From: Hypsibius dujardini
Lineage: Eukaryota > Tardigrada > Eutardigrada > Parachela > Hypsibiidae
Reading direction: 5' to 3'
Length of the DNA: 21,869 bases
Assembly (NCBI GenBank): GCA_001579985.1
Contig: LRSR01002218.1
Location: forward strand, 1 to 21,869
Position numbers and translations under genes: made by a program. The notes beneath the pieces were generated by a model, which saw nothing but the letters and a program-made list of their open reading frames with translations, was not told where the DNA came from and ran no database searches. How positions within the stretch are numbered: the stretch's first letter is position 1; each line of letters opens with the position of its first letter. Positions 1 through 10,543 of this stretch are shown piece after piece.

Positions 1-1820
1 ACTGGAACTATGGTCATTTTGAGCAGCGGAAGGCCGACTGGTGGACTATGGACTAGATGACCATCGTAGGCACGGGGAGGTGATGGTCATTCTGTAATTG
101 AACGATGAGGGGTTGGTGCTGTGTTTGGTCCACCAAACCGAGTGATTGTTGAACCATGGGAACGGTTCAAAGAAGTCTGTCTAAGTGACGGAATTTGGAT
201 AACAAAATCGTTTGATTGAATGATGAAATGGGTTGTGGATCATCGGTTGAGTTGAGAAAAAGCTAAACTAGATGAGCCACTGCGGGATTGGTGGTAGAAT
301 CAGTAGACAGTACGTTTCACTGATTGAAGTTTACATCATAACCAGAGACGAAAGATTAAACCTGTCTCTGAAGTCATGCCTGTTGCGTAGCTCATTTGCC
401 TGATGGACAGTGGAAACTGTGAAATGACGATTAGTTACAGGAATCGAAAGTATTACTTAGTTTGAACAGACAGTCTGATGTAGATACAGAAGTTGCGACT
501 CGGTTAAGTGACCGAGGATCAGCTACAGATCATTGATCTGTGCGAACTAAAAAAATTTTTGGTTAAATTGTGCATGGCAGTCTGTGACTGAAACCTGCTA
601 CAAAAGTCCCATATACGGGCGCAAAAACTGGTTCATTTGGGTACAATGTCGCTCATACGACACATGGCATTGACGTGACCAAACATATTTGAGGATGTCA
701 AAGCAATGAGAGTTGTCCAGAAGCAGCATTAGCTGGCATTAAAAAATGTGAAGTGATAAGGTCTAGTCGTAGCTATAGCGTCCCCCGCTGACTCAAGGAA
801 AGGAGCAGCTATTTCCGTTCATTCTGTCAATAACGGATCCTGCGCGACTGCGCAGAGTAGTTCAGTTTTTCTCCCCTCCTGAGGATGATGGGTGTGTGTG
901 AGTATTTAAGTGCGTGATTGTGTATTGTGTGAGGAGATTCAGGGGTGTGCACGTTAGCGCTCTCCCCTACCCCTAATTATATTTTTTTCATGGCCCGTAG
1001 GTCATTTGCGGTATAGCAAACCTGTGTCTGAGTTCTTCAATATTTTTTTTGGATTGGAGTTCCTTCCAAGACGGGAACAGGGGAGGTTCTAAATGGCGTT
1101 GCGAATCTACTTTCGTAACAAACAAATGGATCAGTTTAATGCGAAAAAAGCTGGCAGATCTGATGCGCCAATTGCTCGGATTTTTTCAGTCAACAATAAC
1201 GCGCGAGTTCGTCTTGCTCTTCAATCGGAAGTGCGCGGATTGCGAATCGAGATCCTATTGGTGTTTGGGTGTCGGGTTATGCTTACAGCCGACGTCTGTG
1301 TGGATTACGGATTGTACAGAGTAGCCCTCGGGACTCTACTTGGTATCCTGTACCGAGACGGAGCGGCCTCGGTATTTACCAAGAAGTGTTTTGGTTCGCT
1401 TCAATAATAATAAGTGGGAGCAGCCCAATAGAATTCGACCTTGAATGTTTTCCATATCACCAGTCTGGAGGACATGGGGGACCAAGCCGTATGGTAAGTG
1501 TTAGCGTACACTGGTACCACAAGAAACTGCTTGTGCTGTGAGTGTGCACAAAGCGCAGGGTCTGACCGTTGGCAGGGCGATGGTGGACATTGGGTTAAGA
1601 GAATTTGCTTCAGGCTTGACCTATGTAGCCTTATCATGTACTTGGATGATCTTGCTTTAGTTTCTGGATTTGTGTACTCCCGTTGGTAGACTAACTCAAG
1701 ATTCTTGAGGTTTCAAGAGCGTGCACGTGAGGAGCAACAGTTGAAGACGATGGGCAGCATCGGTTGATCGTGTATTTTCTCTCTCAATTACGAAGCAATT
1801 ACCAACCCTGATACCTACCA
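1..1820. other. Left end: no recognisable gene
   Basis: Several open frames of 60-104 codons overlap on both strands between about 1050 and 1700. None shows a domain I recognise, a consistent exon structure or a resemblance to the receptor exons further right. The stretch looks like intergenic DNA or very old repeat sequence. Low-copy coding sequence with short exons cannot be excluded. Confidence 0.4.
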
Positions 1821-1869
1821 ATTCCATCCTGGCGATATTTAAAATGATAAAGTTACTGTTGTGTCAAAC

Positions 1870-2287
1870 TTAATAAATGAGAGACTAATGATATTTGGGA
1901 CTCTTTTGTACAATTATAGATATCAAGAAACCGTTCAACGCCTCCGGGATAAAAAATACGGAGTCAGGTGTCCCACACGACTTTTCAAAGCCCAATCAGC
2001 GACTCAGAAAATAACCTCGGCACAGCTGTATGTCTGTATCCGAGTTGTACTGGGAGATGAGTCCTTCCTGGTAATGCTTGTGGATAAGGAGTAATTGTGG
2101 GGAACGTACTGTTTTTCGTTACCCTTTTCAGCCCACACCAGTTCGCGGTTACGTCAGCCTGGAGTAGGTCGTCATCAGCTTTGTCAATCATTACTCGAAT
2201 AGCCATAAGGCACCCATCAGAAAACCGAGAAGTCGAATCGTCCCCGCCGCCCACATACATCACAACATGAGCTATTCACGAAATGGC
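1870..2287 (+). pseudogene. Decayed NPR-C-like receptor relic (exon 7, traces of exons 4-5)
   Basis: A broken copy of the receptor family described below. The clear part is an exon 7 relic at 2132-2287, preceded by an intact acceptor (cccttttcag). In one frame without indels it reads PTPVRGYVS, then VISF, PIR, RSRI and NM-x-Y, matching gene A exon 7 (PIPVRGYVS, VISF, PIRD, RSRI, NMTY) over 52 codons. An in-frame TAG at 2165-2167 breaks it. About 40-100 bases upstream, VVLGDESFLVML (around 2042-2080) resembles exon 5 (VVFLFGSGKSFLMIL), and 1920-1940 resembles the QERFNG part of exon 4. These two are weaker matches. Exon 6 is missing, because only about 50 bases separate the exon 5-like and exon 7-like pieces. 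I saw no exons 8-12 downstream. It is a host gene relic, not a functional gene. Confidence 0.75.
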
Positions 2288-5009
2288 TTAGGAAACTGCT
2301 GCCTTACGTTTCGACACTTCTGGCGGAGTGAAGAGTTTTTCTTCCGTGCAGGTGCAATTAATTTTTGAAAAGTTGGGACAATGTAAATGGGGCGCACTGT
2401 ACACTGGGTAGCCCGAGAAAGGATATTTGTAACAGATGGACAAATGGTTCCACCATTAAACTAAACTGCATAAGCCGACCGTTTGAAATTTCGAATTTTG
2501 TTTGATTTCGAAAAAGCGGAGTCGCTACTACAGATTTCGGTTAACCGAAAATGGTTCATATAAAGGCTTATTGCGACTGCTAGGGCATCGGTGCATGCAC
2601 CGATGGGCGTGAGGCGCTTAGAGGGTCGCTCCCCCAAAGAAGTGTGTTACAGTTTCAAAAACGTTAGTAATAATTTCGCAAATACATAGTATAGGGAGCT
2701 GGCGTATAAATACTCTGGCGGCCGTTACCGGATGGAGCAGTAGTTTATTATGGTGTTCTTCCCCCGAAACCACGGACTCTAAACTTATTCCTGCCGTAAC
2801 GGTTATCATCGTACGTCCCCCAGCGAATATGTTTTTACATGTGAAACAAAACATATTTGATTCTGCGAAAGCACTGAATTGTTTTTATGGGGGAAAAGGG
2901 CATGTGCCCATGCACCGACCCCCTGGTAGTCAAAATTAGCCTCTGGGTTCAAGCTACCACTACGAATCTGGGGTTGTTACTAAGCAATTCAATAATTTAA
3001 CGGAGGAGACGTTTTTAAATGTTACCTAAAAGGTGAAGTGTAACAACTGTCATTTTGACCCTTTTCACGCGTTTGTACGTTATCCAAACATTAACAAATG
3101 TTCAGAACATTTTCATTTGACGTTTCACATGGAGTCTGATGATTTTCTTGCCTCTTGTTAGAAATACACGACAATATCATCGCCGAGAATGTGGTCAAGC
3201 GGCCTACGATACAGCTACTTGCAGGTTACTTGCAAACTTTTGACTTGACGCATCGTGAACTGCAAGACTGCACATGTTATAAAGTTTTAATATCTTAAAG
3301 CAAAAACAGCCCAAAATTTGATCACCACACACAAAGAAAAATAATCTGTACTGATTTGGAAAGTATTTGTGAAAAGGAAGATTGAAATTTGGCAAGTGGA
3401 AACTGAAATCGGGTGATAGAGTGAATCAATTTAACAAAACGACAACAATCACTACAGTAAGTGAACAAAAATTTTTACATTCTTAGAAGGGTCTCGGATA
3501 AGTGATTGATCTTCTTTTCTGACAAGGATTCGGCCAAAATGTGTTTAGGTAATCGGTTAACTAAAGAATTTTCAAAGTTTTTTTTTTGCACTGGAACTCC
3601 TCTAAAGCTCTTTTGATCTATTTTCAGTAACTGGTGCATATTTACAGAGAAAAAATGTTGATTTGGTGCTTCCTGGAAACGATGGAAAAAAACCTGAACA
3701 AACCAAAATTATTGCAGATCTGTTATGATTAAACAAAAGAAGGAGAAAATTTTCTGTCGAATGAGTGGTGACCTACATTCCCTCTGCTAGAAGGGACTGA
3801 GTAACATGACGGTGACTTTAGTCTCAAAAATAAGGTTCCACGCGGTACATGCACAAAATTAGGTCGGTCTTGTCCGAACGTTCCTCACGACACTCTGTTC
3901 TTCGTGGCACTTGACTTTTAAAGGATTGTGCCCCAAGCAACCCAGACAATCATCTGCGATAGTACCTCAATAGTCGAATTCAATGAAAATATAATGCGTA
4001 TGCATATGCACATAACCGAACGTCGTTCATGATACCCCGATGTGCGCACCGGCCTGACCTCTAGGATTTCGCCCTCAGGAATCTCTTCAGAAACATCGTG
4101 AACCGTGCCTTAATAGCTGAAATTCAATAATCATACTGCGCATATATGTAGTCGCGTGTTTGGGAGTATAATTGACGTCTGATTAGTCAGTCCTACGTAC
4201 ATTTCGCGTTACTACCACGCCAACTTGGCTGTAGGCGATCGCAGCTCTTTCATGGCATCGAACGATTTATCCCATACCGGAATCGAAAACACCTCTTCCG
4301 GTAAAGTCTTACTGCATTAAAGAGCGACATGGGAGAGTCGACCGGTTTGGTGCCTCAAATTATCTGACAAACGGGATGATGATTGAGGACCGCGAAGCCA
4401 ATTAGAGGTTGTGTGGGTTATGTAATCATCACTTGTTTGAGACAATTTCCATGCCGATGCAGTTTTTCTTGCGCTTTCGTGTGTCTGACAGCAGTGCTCC
4501 GCTAGATAGACCGATCGTAGGAAGTCGACAAACTGCTCATTCTTTGACTGTTGGATCCTGACTTTTTCGTTATACCATCGGGCTTCTCCTGATTGACGCC
4601 ACCAATCTTACCTGTGACTTCAGTCAGTAGACCAGGTGATATGATACTGGCTGCGGCTTCTGTACTGGTGGCCTCGATGCCCCTTTAATAGTGGATCATT
4701 GAACTTGCTCGCGGCAATGCCTTTTCTTTGAAAACTGAACCTTAATTTACCCAGACGTTCAGCTGAAGTATATTCGAAGTCTAACCGAAATCTACTTGAT
4801 ATCTGTTCACCAAGCCTACCCAGCGTTTACCCGAAGTATTATCTTGTTGGCTGCGATTATTTGAGACTCAAAATTTTGATGAAGCGCCCCTGTTTTTGTT
4901 ATTTTAGTTGTTGATTTTGTTCTATTACCATTGATATTTCGTAAGCAATTGTGATTGGGTGACAAGATCCACTGGTTTAGAAGCGGCGTCATTGATTGAG
5001 GTTAAAGTG
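2288..5009. other. Spacer upstream of receptor A
   Basis: No coding region is supported here. The DNA is AT-rich with short runs of A and T. It contains a perfect 20-bp palindrome at 2586-2605, with a related sequence (gcccatgcaccgacccc) near 2907-2924. The promoter of receptor A should lie at its right end, but I could not identify a convincing TATA box or initiator. Confidence 0.5.
2586..2605. repeat. Perfect 20-bp palindrome
   Basis: CATCGGTGCATGCACCGATG is its own reverse complement over 20 bases. A partial copy of one arm recurs around 2910. It may mark the end of a degraded repeat element or be a dyad binding site; the sequence does not decide. Confidence 0.5.
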
Positions 5010-8000
5010 ATGATTTGCCTGGTGATATTTGCCGGAATATGCCAGTTAAAAGCAGGGCATGCGCGACCCCGCATAGCCCTGGCGTCGACGACGATCATGG
5101 TACCGGAAGGCAATACCAGCAATCGTGATGCGATTCAGACCACCGGGGCAGCGGTCGATCTGGGCGTGGAGCATCTCAAATTGACCTATGGAGAAATCTT
5201 TAATTTTTCGCATACCTACTTGATGGATCCCGGCCGGCCGGAGGTGGCTCTGCTTCTGGATGACGTGTTGAATTTTGCAGCCAAATTTGCTTATCAGAAC
5301 TCGGGTACCGATGGGCTAGCCTTTCTTTCGTCTTGTAAGTCTATATTATCGTGACCTTGATTTCGGTATCATCAGCCACATATTTGTCTCTTCCAACCCG
5401 GCATATATAGGTACTATCGAACAGAACAAGATTCTTAGCTTCACCCAAGGTCAGTTTCGGAGGACAACTTAGTATTGAAGAGGAGGAAAGTCTTTGGAAA
5501 ATGGATTCGCTCCCAGAAATGCTAACAAACTTTCTGGAACTATTGGCCGTTGTATTTGTTCGGTAGTCCGTACGAACGAACCCCCCCCCCCGAATTGAAC
5601 ATTGGTCTACCCTTTATTCAAGCGGTAATGCGCCACTGCTTGGGGTTGATGAAAATGTATTTATACGAATTTATGCGATGAAGATGTATCCCCGATAACC
5701 TTACCAATTAAAGAAGTAGTGCTTCATTTTCCCGCATTTTATACAGTTTTTGTCACACACTACAGGCACGATGAGGACCCATATATAATGTAGCCTACTC
5801 GATAGTAAGGGAAGGCACATATTTCTGAGTAGGGAAGAATAGTTGGTCGATATAAATCATGCTGCTTATTTGCTAAGAGTTGTTTTAAATTTAATGTACA
5901 CACAATGGCAAAAACCTTGCGCTAATCGAGTTAAGCCATTACACTCGTTGCATGGCTATTGTACACAGTCGTCGAGTCAAAAGGCTTAATCTAGTCAGCG
6001 CAAGGTTTTTGTCACGTGTGTACATTTGAATTAAAACGGTAAAAACCTCACTGGTATGCATGTCATCACCAACCAATATTATAACTTTTTGGAACAGCTC
6101 ACAGGATTCTCTTGGGATGTAGGTAAGGCATCAAAAATTAATTTCAAAGTCCTATCGAACCCCTTTCACAAATGAAATGTCGTTGCAGCGTCGGCAGTGT
6201 TCCAGTGAGCCCGACCGTGTCGAACGATCATTGCTTCGGCTTGTCTATTTTTCCTGGATCGGTAGCGATGAAGTTCATTTATGCCCTACTGACAACTAAC
6301 GGATGGTTCAACATTGCGGGCTTGGCGGACTTGCACACAATCAACGGAGAGTCCTTGAGCAGGGGTTACCGCACTCGTTTCCAGGAACGATTCAACGGAT
6401 TGGACCCTTCGTTGAAGTACATTAGATACAGTGACATCATATATAATTCGAGTCAAGGATACCCGGCAGTTGAAAAGGCACTTCAAACATTGAGAGAGAC
6501 TAGCCGAGGTAAATACATGGTCTATTTGTCTCGTCTTTACAAGTCGAAACCAGAACCCTAATGGTAGAGCCAGGAGTGGGCAAAGGGGGGGGGAATAAAA
6601 ATTTTTCAAAATAGAACCAAAAGTTTGGTCTTTTGTTCCTAATTATTTTGAAACTTGTGGATGGTGCGGGGTCTGGTTGCAAGGGCTTGGATTCAGAACA
6701 TTTTCAAAGGCTTCAGTTTCGCCGTCAAATCTGAGCCATTCTTGAGGGTTTCAAACCTAACATTTGTTGTTATTACTAGGGTGCTTACACTGGACTCCAA
6801 CAAATAATAAATTAGATGGGAAAACTGAAGTTTTTATAAATGCATTAGGGAGCCATTGGGAGTCAGACCCCCAGATCCCCCCAGTTTAAAATGGTTAGGA
6901 AGCAAAGGCCGAATTTTGGGTTCACTTCTGAAAAAAATGCATTTTGCTCAATTAATTGTTCGCCCCCTGGCCTCACAATGGGGGTGAACGTGTAATGACT
7001 CTAAACAAGCCCCTGTTCTTCGGAATGACTTGGTTTGAGGCTATTCATGGTAGCAAATGATCATATTCTCAAATTCACGAACTATTGTTCTTTAGTGGTT
7101 TTCTTATTCGGATCGGGAAAATCCTTCCTCATGATTCTGGTATGTAAAATCCATCCGTCATCCATTTCAATGTACCTCTGGTTTAGGCTTACGATCAAGC
7201 CCATTTGGCTAGTGTTTTCAAGCTATTTAACATGACCCTGTAGCGAACGGCAGAAAGGCTTGGGATGATCAACGGCGAGTACGTATTTTTCATGCTGACG
7301 TTCAGTCGTTTCGGCGTCAGTCTGGACAACTGGGATGATACGTGGTGGAAGGTGACCGATGCAACTGCCGACCTTGTAAGTGCATACTGACGAACCAGTA
7401 TACATTAAAAATTGAGTGATTAGTTGATTATCAAATTTACTGTAACGACTTCCGGCTAATATCGTATTCGCAGCCCATACCTGTTCGCGGTTACGTCAGT
7501 CGGGCAACGATTGTCATTAGCTTCCGCAATCCCTACAGTGATGGCCTCGATAAACCCATTCGTGACTTACGCAGCAGAATAATTGCGACTGCCCGAAGCA
7601 ATTACAACATGACATATCCCCGGAGCGAGGTAAGCATAACTCTCATCCGCAGGAAGAAACATCGTCTACACGAAGCAACGCAAGTCTGACCTTTGGGACA
7701 AACAGATATCTCTGCCGCGGCTTCACTTTTCAGTCGGACACTCGATCCACATATGCATGAAATGTACTGCATTACATTGTAAGAAAACTTTTTCTATTTT
7801 TAGGTTCCAACTTTGGTATACGCTGCCTATGAGATGTACCAAGTTTACGGGATGGTAAGAGTCACATAGACAAATCATAACGATATATACTGAACGTGTA
7901 CAGAGGTTAGGGGTAGTTACCACATGCGATTTTGGCTTTTAATACGTTGACCAAAGGCGTGACGGGGTGCGGGAGGGGGGGCACTGGGCAAGTGCTCCTA

Positions 8001-10280
8001 TATAATTAGTTCAAGGGTTTGGTATGGGCACTTTAAATTTTTGATTTGGGTAGTTTGGGGGTGGGGGCAAAACCGAACAAAACTGTTGCCCCGCCCCGCA
8101 AATGCCAAATAGGAACCTTAGTTCTGCCTGCGCCTCTGCAGTCAGTCTGCATTGTTCAGTTGCTCCTGAAATTTGCTGTTTGGCGTTCTCTTTCTATTGT
8201 TGTCTGCTTCTTCTTTGGCTTTTCTCGTCTCTCGCTGATTCTTTCTCTTGTCCTAATTAGATACATGCATGAGTACAGCAGCAGACAAATGCGGCAGCGT
8301 ATTAGAAATGTATTAGAAACATGAAAAGCAAGAACTCAACGCACTGTCTCTATCCACCTGATGAGGAGTGGCTGAAGGGTCGGATTCACTTTGTGCAGTA
8401 ATCTTATCTTGGGAAGGGCAATACATCTTAATGATATTAGCACGCTTTACACAGCGTTGTCAATGCATGGGCGTAGCGCTAACCACTGATAAAGCGAGTG
8501 GGCCATGGCATTAGAACTGTGCTGATGCGTGGACCGGGGCGCCGCACGCACTCAAACTCGTAAGACTCAGCCCCAACACCAGAGGCGTAACGGGGAAGGG
8601 CACTTTCTTCTTAATTAATTTAGCCGGGGGGGGGGCGCATTTAAATTTTTTCTCATAAGAATAACTACTCTCCTCCCGAGTAAATGCCCTTAAATAGTCA
8701 GTAACGCTTTAGGGTGGGTGCTCCCTTGCTTAATTTGGGCCGCTGTCGTAATCGGAGGACAATTTTTAATTTTTAGTCATGAGAAAAAGTGCCCCCCCCC
8801 GAAAAGTATGTTACGCTCCTGTGCGAGACCAATGATTTTTTACATTTTGTTTACCAGTTAGGGCTTTGAGACTGGCCTAGTGTAATGACTGAAAAGGAAG
8901 CTCTTCAGATTTCCTGTTCGTCTGCATCCATATCTCGTAACTTGAATTTTAAAAAAACGATTCTCTTTAGTTCACAATATTGTTCCCACCTCCGCGTGTA
9001 TTCTTATTCAGAAACAAGACTGCCTCACTCCCATAAAGTCCGTTAGCCTACTGTGCTGACTGTTCGGATCAGTCAATTTTTCTAAGAGTTTCACTTTCGG
9101 TATCATTAATTTAAGTTGTTCTTATACATACACGAACTTTGGAATTTTCAGCTTCTCAACCAAACGTATGCCCTTACGGGAAGGATCATGAATGGTTTGG
9201 AACTGGCAAAGCTTTTACGGCGTCAGACCTTCCATCTGCCGACGGGCATAGCGTCATTCAGTCGGAGCGGCGAACGCAGTGTCGACATGCTCGGAGAGAT
9301 TCTCAACCCTCGTACGGGAAATTACGTGGTCAGTGTAAATGATCGTCTGAGGAATACGAAAGCTAATCTGCTGATTTGGAAATTGGGTGCCTTATGTATA
9401 TTCTCAGACCAGTTTTCTGTACGATGCTGCTTCGGAACGGCTTTCCAATACATCTGACATTGCAGCCATCTGGCCTGGTGGGGCATGGCCTCCACCCAAT
9501 GAGCCCCTATGTGGCTACATGGGCAACAGTTGTCCAAGTATATGTCTGTAACATGTAGTACCTGTGGGGGTGGAATGTACAGAATAGAATTATGTCGTAA
9601 TAAAAATTCTTACAGATTTACACTTTGTCAGGTGCATCTAAAGCTGAAGGAAACTTGAAAATCGCTGTCGGGACCAGTGTAGGGATTGGTCTAATGCTCA
9701 TTGCAATTGGGATCGCCGTCCTTGTTATGCGGTAACGCCACGCACTCTAAATTCCTGATGTCTATTTGTCTAATGCTGAAAGTAACCAGTAGTTTTGCAA
9801 AGCTTCTAAAATCAAATCAGTTTTGACAAGCGATAAATCGCAAAAAATCGATTCAAAAGCCCAATAAAAGAACGTATTCGATCAAGTTTGACTCATTTGT
9901 AAAGGGTAACTTTTTAAGAGTTGATTCACAAAATATTTAGCCGTAAACAAAATTCGCCAGAGTTAAAGGTTGATCTTTCACTTGATGCTGTTTTCTTCAC
10001 ATTTTGTTTTAAATTTTCAACGAGTCTGACCGGAAATGAACATTTTTTCCTCGTAGATGTAAAAAAAAGTTCGATTGCAAATACTTCCAAAATTGAAATC
10101 TTATGTCCACCGCTTGCTATTCTTCAAGCATAATTGATCTCATCAGAGGGCAATGGTTTCAGGCATCTGCAACGCAAACGTCGGCCTCCCCCGGACGTAA
10201 ATACTTGGTGGATTCTACACGGGCAATACTTGCAAATGCAGCAACGTGTCAGTAGTGTTGACTCCACTGACAGCTGGTGA
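5010..10280 (+). CDS. NPR-C-like single-pass receptor A (ANF-receptor ectodomain, no cyclase)
   Basis: Spliced CDS of 1617 nt, 538 aa. Exons: 5010-5334, 5411-5449, 6098-6122, 6189-6508, 7096-7139, 7244-7375, 7474-7629, 7804-7854, 9152-9328, 9408-9537, 9632-9731, 10163-10280. All junctions are GT-AG and phases agree. I chose the ATG at 5010 because the frame upstream has no ATG (its 4959 start is GTG) and it gives an 18-residue signal peptide. The family binds natriuretic-type peptides outside the cell. Visible parts: PRIALAS near residue 20, glycosylation sites N35 and N65, RTAERLGMINGEYVFF (252 on), VRGYVSRATIVISF (about 300), WPGG (445-448), PPPNEP and CGY before one helix at about 477-499. 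The tail (500-538) is basic, RHLQRKRRPPP then WW (515-516), and ends at TGA. There is no kinase or cyclase domain. Human NPR-C is of similar size. Ligand and signalling are unknown; a fragment of a larger cyclase gene is less likely given the downstream AATAAA and convergent neighbour. Confidence 0.85.
5882..6037. repeat. Long imperfect palindrome in intron 2 of receptor A
   Basis: The left arm (gttttaaat..., ATGTACACAC, CAAAAACCTTGCGCT, ...ttaagcc) is mirrored by the right arm (ggcttaa..., AGCGCAAGGTTTTTG, GTGTGTACAT, ...ttaaaac). Arms of about 60-70 bases leave a short centre near 5950-5970. It looks like a small foldback element or MITE. It lies wholly inside the intron between exon 2 and the 25-nt exon 3. 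Confidence 0.8.
6565..7017. mobile_element. TIR element copy in intron 4 of receptor A (family shared with 14977-15514)
   Basis: The block shares ordered segments with 15050-15514: gttcctaattattttgaaac near 6636, a GGGTTCACTTCTGAAAAAAA-like stretch near 6920, CCCCCTGGCC near 6963 and TCTAAACAAGCCCCTGT at its right end. The left end is degraded (agagccaggagtggg). No transposase frame is present, so it is a non-autonomous DNA element. Boundaries are approximate. Confidence 0.6.
7955..8110. mobile_element. Probable G-rich MITE fragment in intron 8 of receptor A
   Basis: The left edge, aaggcgtgacggggtgcggg, resembles the family end AGAGGCGTAACGGGG seen at 8580 and elsewhere. The right edge, ttgccccgccccgc, is its rough inverse. 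It has no coding content. The assignment is by resemblance only and the ends are approximate. Confidence 0.4.
8580..8821. mobile_element. MITE with CAGAGGCGTAAC ends, intron 8 of receptor A
   Basis: The left end CAGAGGCGTAAC (8580-8591) is matched in inverse by GTTACGCTCCTG at 8810-8821, a 12-bp inverted repeat with two mismatches. The inside is G-run then C-run with ATTTTT-rich middles, and no frame for a transposase. An inner GTAACGC at about 8701 suggests a second nested or truncated copy. I see no clear target-site duplication. Confidence 0.6.
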
Positions 10281-10362
10281 TATTTCGGATGACTGTCGCG
10301 ATGCGAATGACTCGTGAAAAAGTATTTGTTTACCGACTCTTACGGTGAAGAAAATTGATGCT

Positions 10363-10368
10363 AATAAA
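10363..10368 (+). promoter_or_regulatory. Polyadenylation signal of receptor A
   Basis: AATAAA lies 83 bases past the TGA of receptor A, a normal distance for a 3' UTR signal. It supports the view that the transcript ends here and does not continue into kinase or cyclase exons. Confidence 0.55.
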
Positions 10369-10543
10369 GGGGTACTTCTTTCAACAAAAACTGAATCATT
10401 TTGATGAAGCCAACTGATGAAACACTGAACATTTTAACAAAGACAGAGGTTACTAGCATAATGTGTTGCCATTAAATGTTCACTTGCACGCTAGTGTTGC
10501 AATAATTTAAAAGATAAATAATAACGGACACTCACTTGCGAAA

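Noticed and set aside
1093-1407. 104-codon open frame on the + strand starting MALRIYFRNKQ
   Set aside because: No domain recognised, three overlapping frames of similar length in the same place, and no resemblance to the receptor exons. Open by chance is the simpler view.
1624-1665. YLDDLALVS, resembling the catalytic motif of reverse transcriptases
   Set aside because: It is a lone short match in a 63-codon frame, with no neighbouring polymerase motifs, RNase H or integrase. Taken as chance.
4959-5009. N-terminal extension of receptor A from 4959
   Set aside because: The codon at 4959 is GTG and the extension would put 17 polar residues before the signal peptide. Receptor B starts at the equivalent of 5010.
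5579-5592. Poly-C run of about 12 bases
   Set aside because: Simple low-complexity tract inside an intron, like the other G and C runs of this window.
7096-7139. FGSGKS in exon 5 of receptor A (also in B), like a nucleotide-binding P-loop
   Set aside because: The spacing does not fit GxxxxGKS and the segment lies in the extracellular domain where natriuretic receptors have the RVVVL strand.
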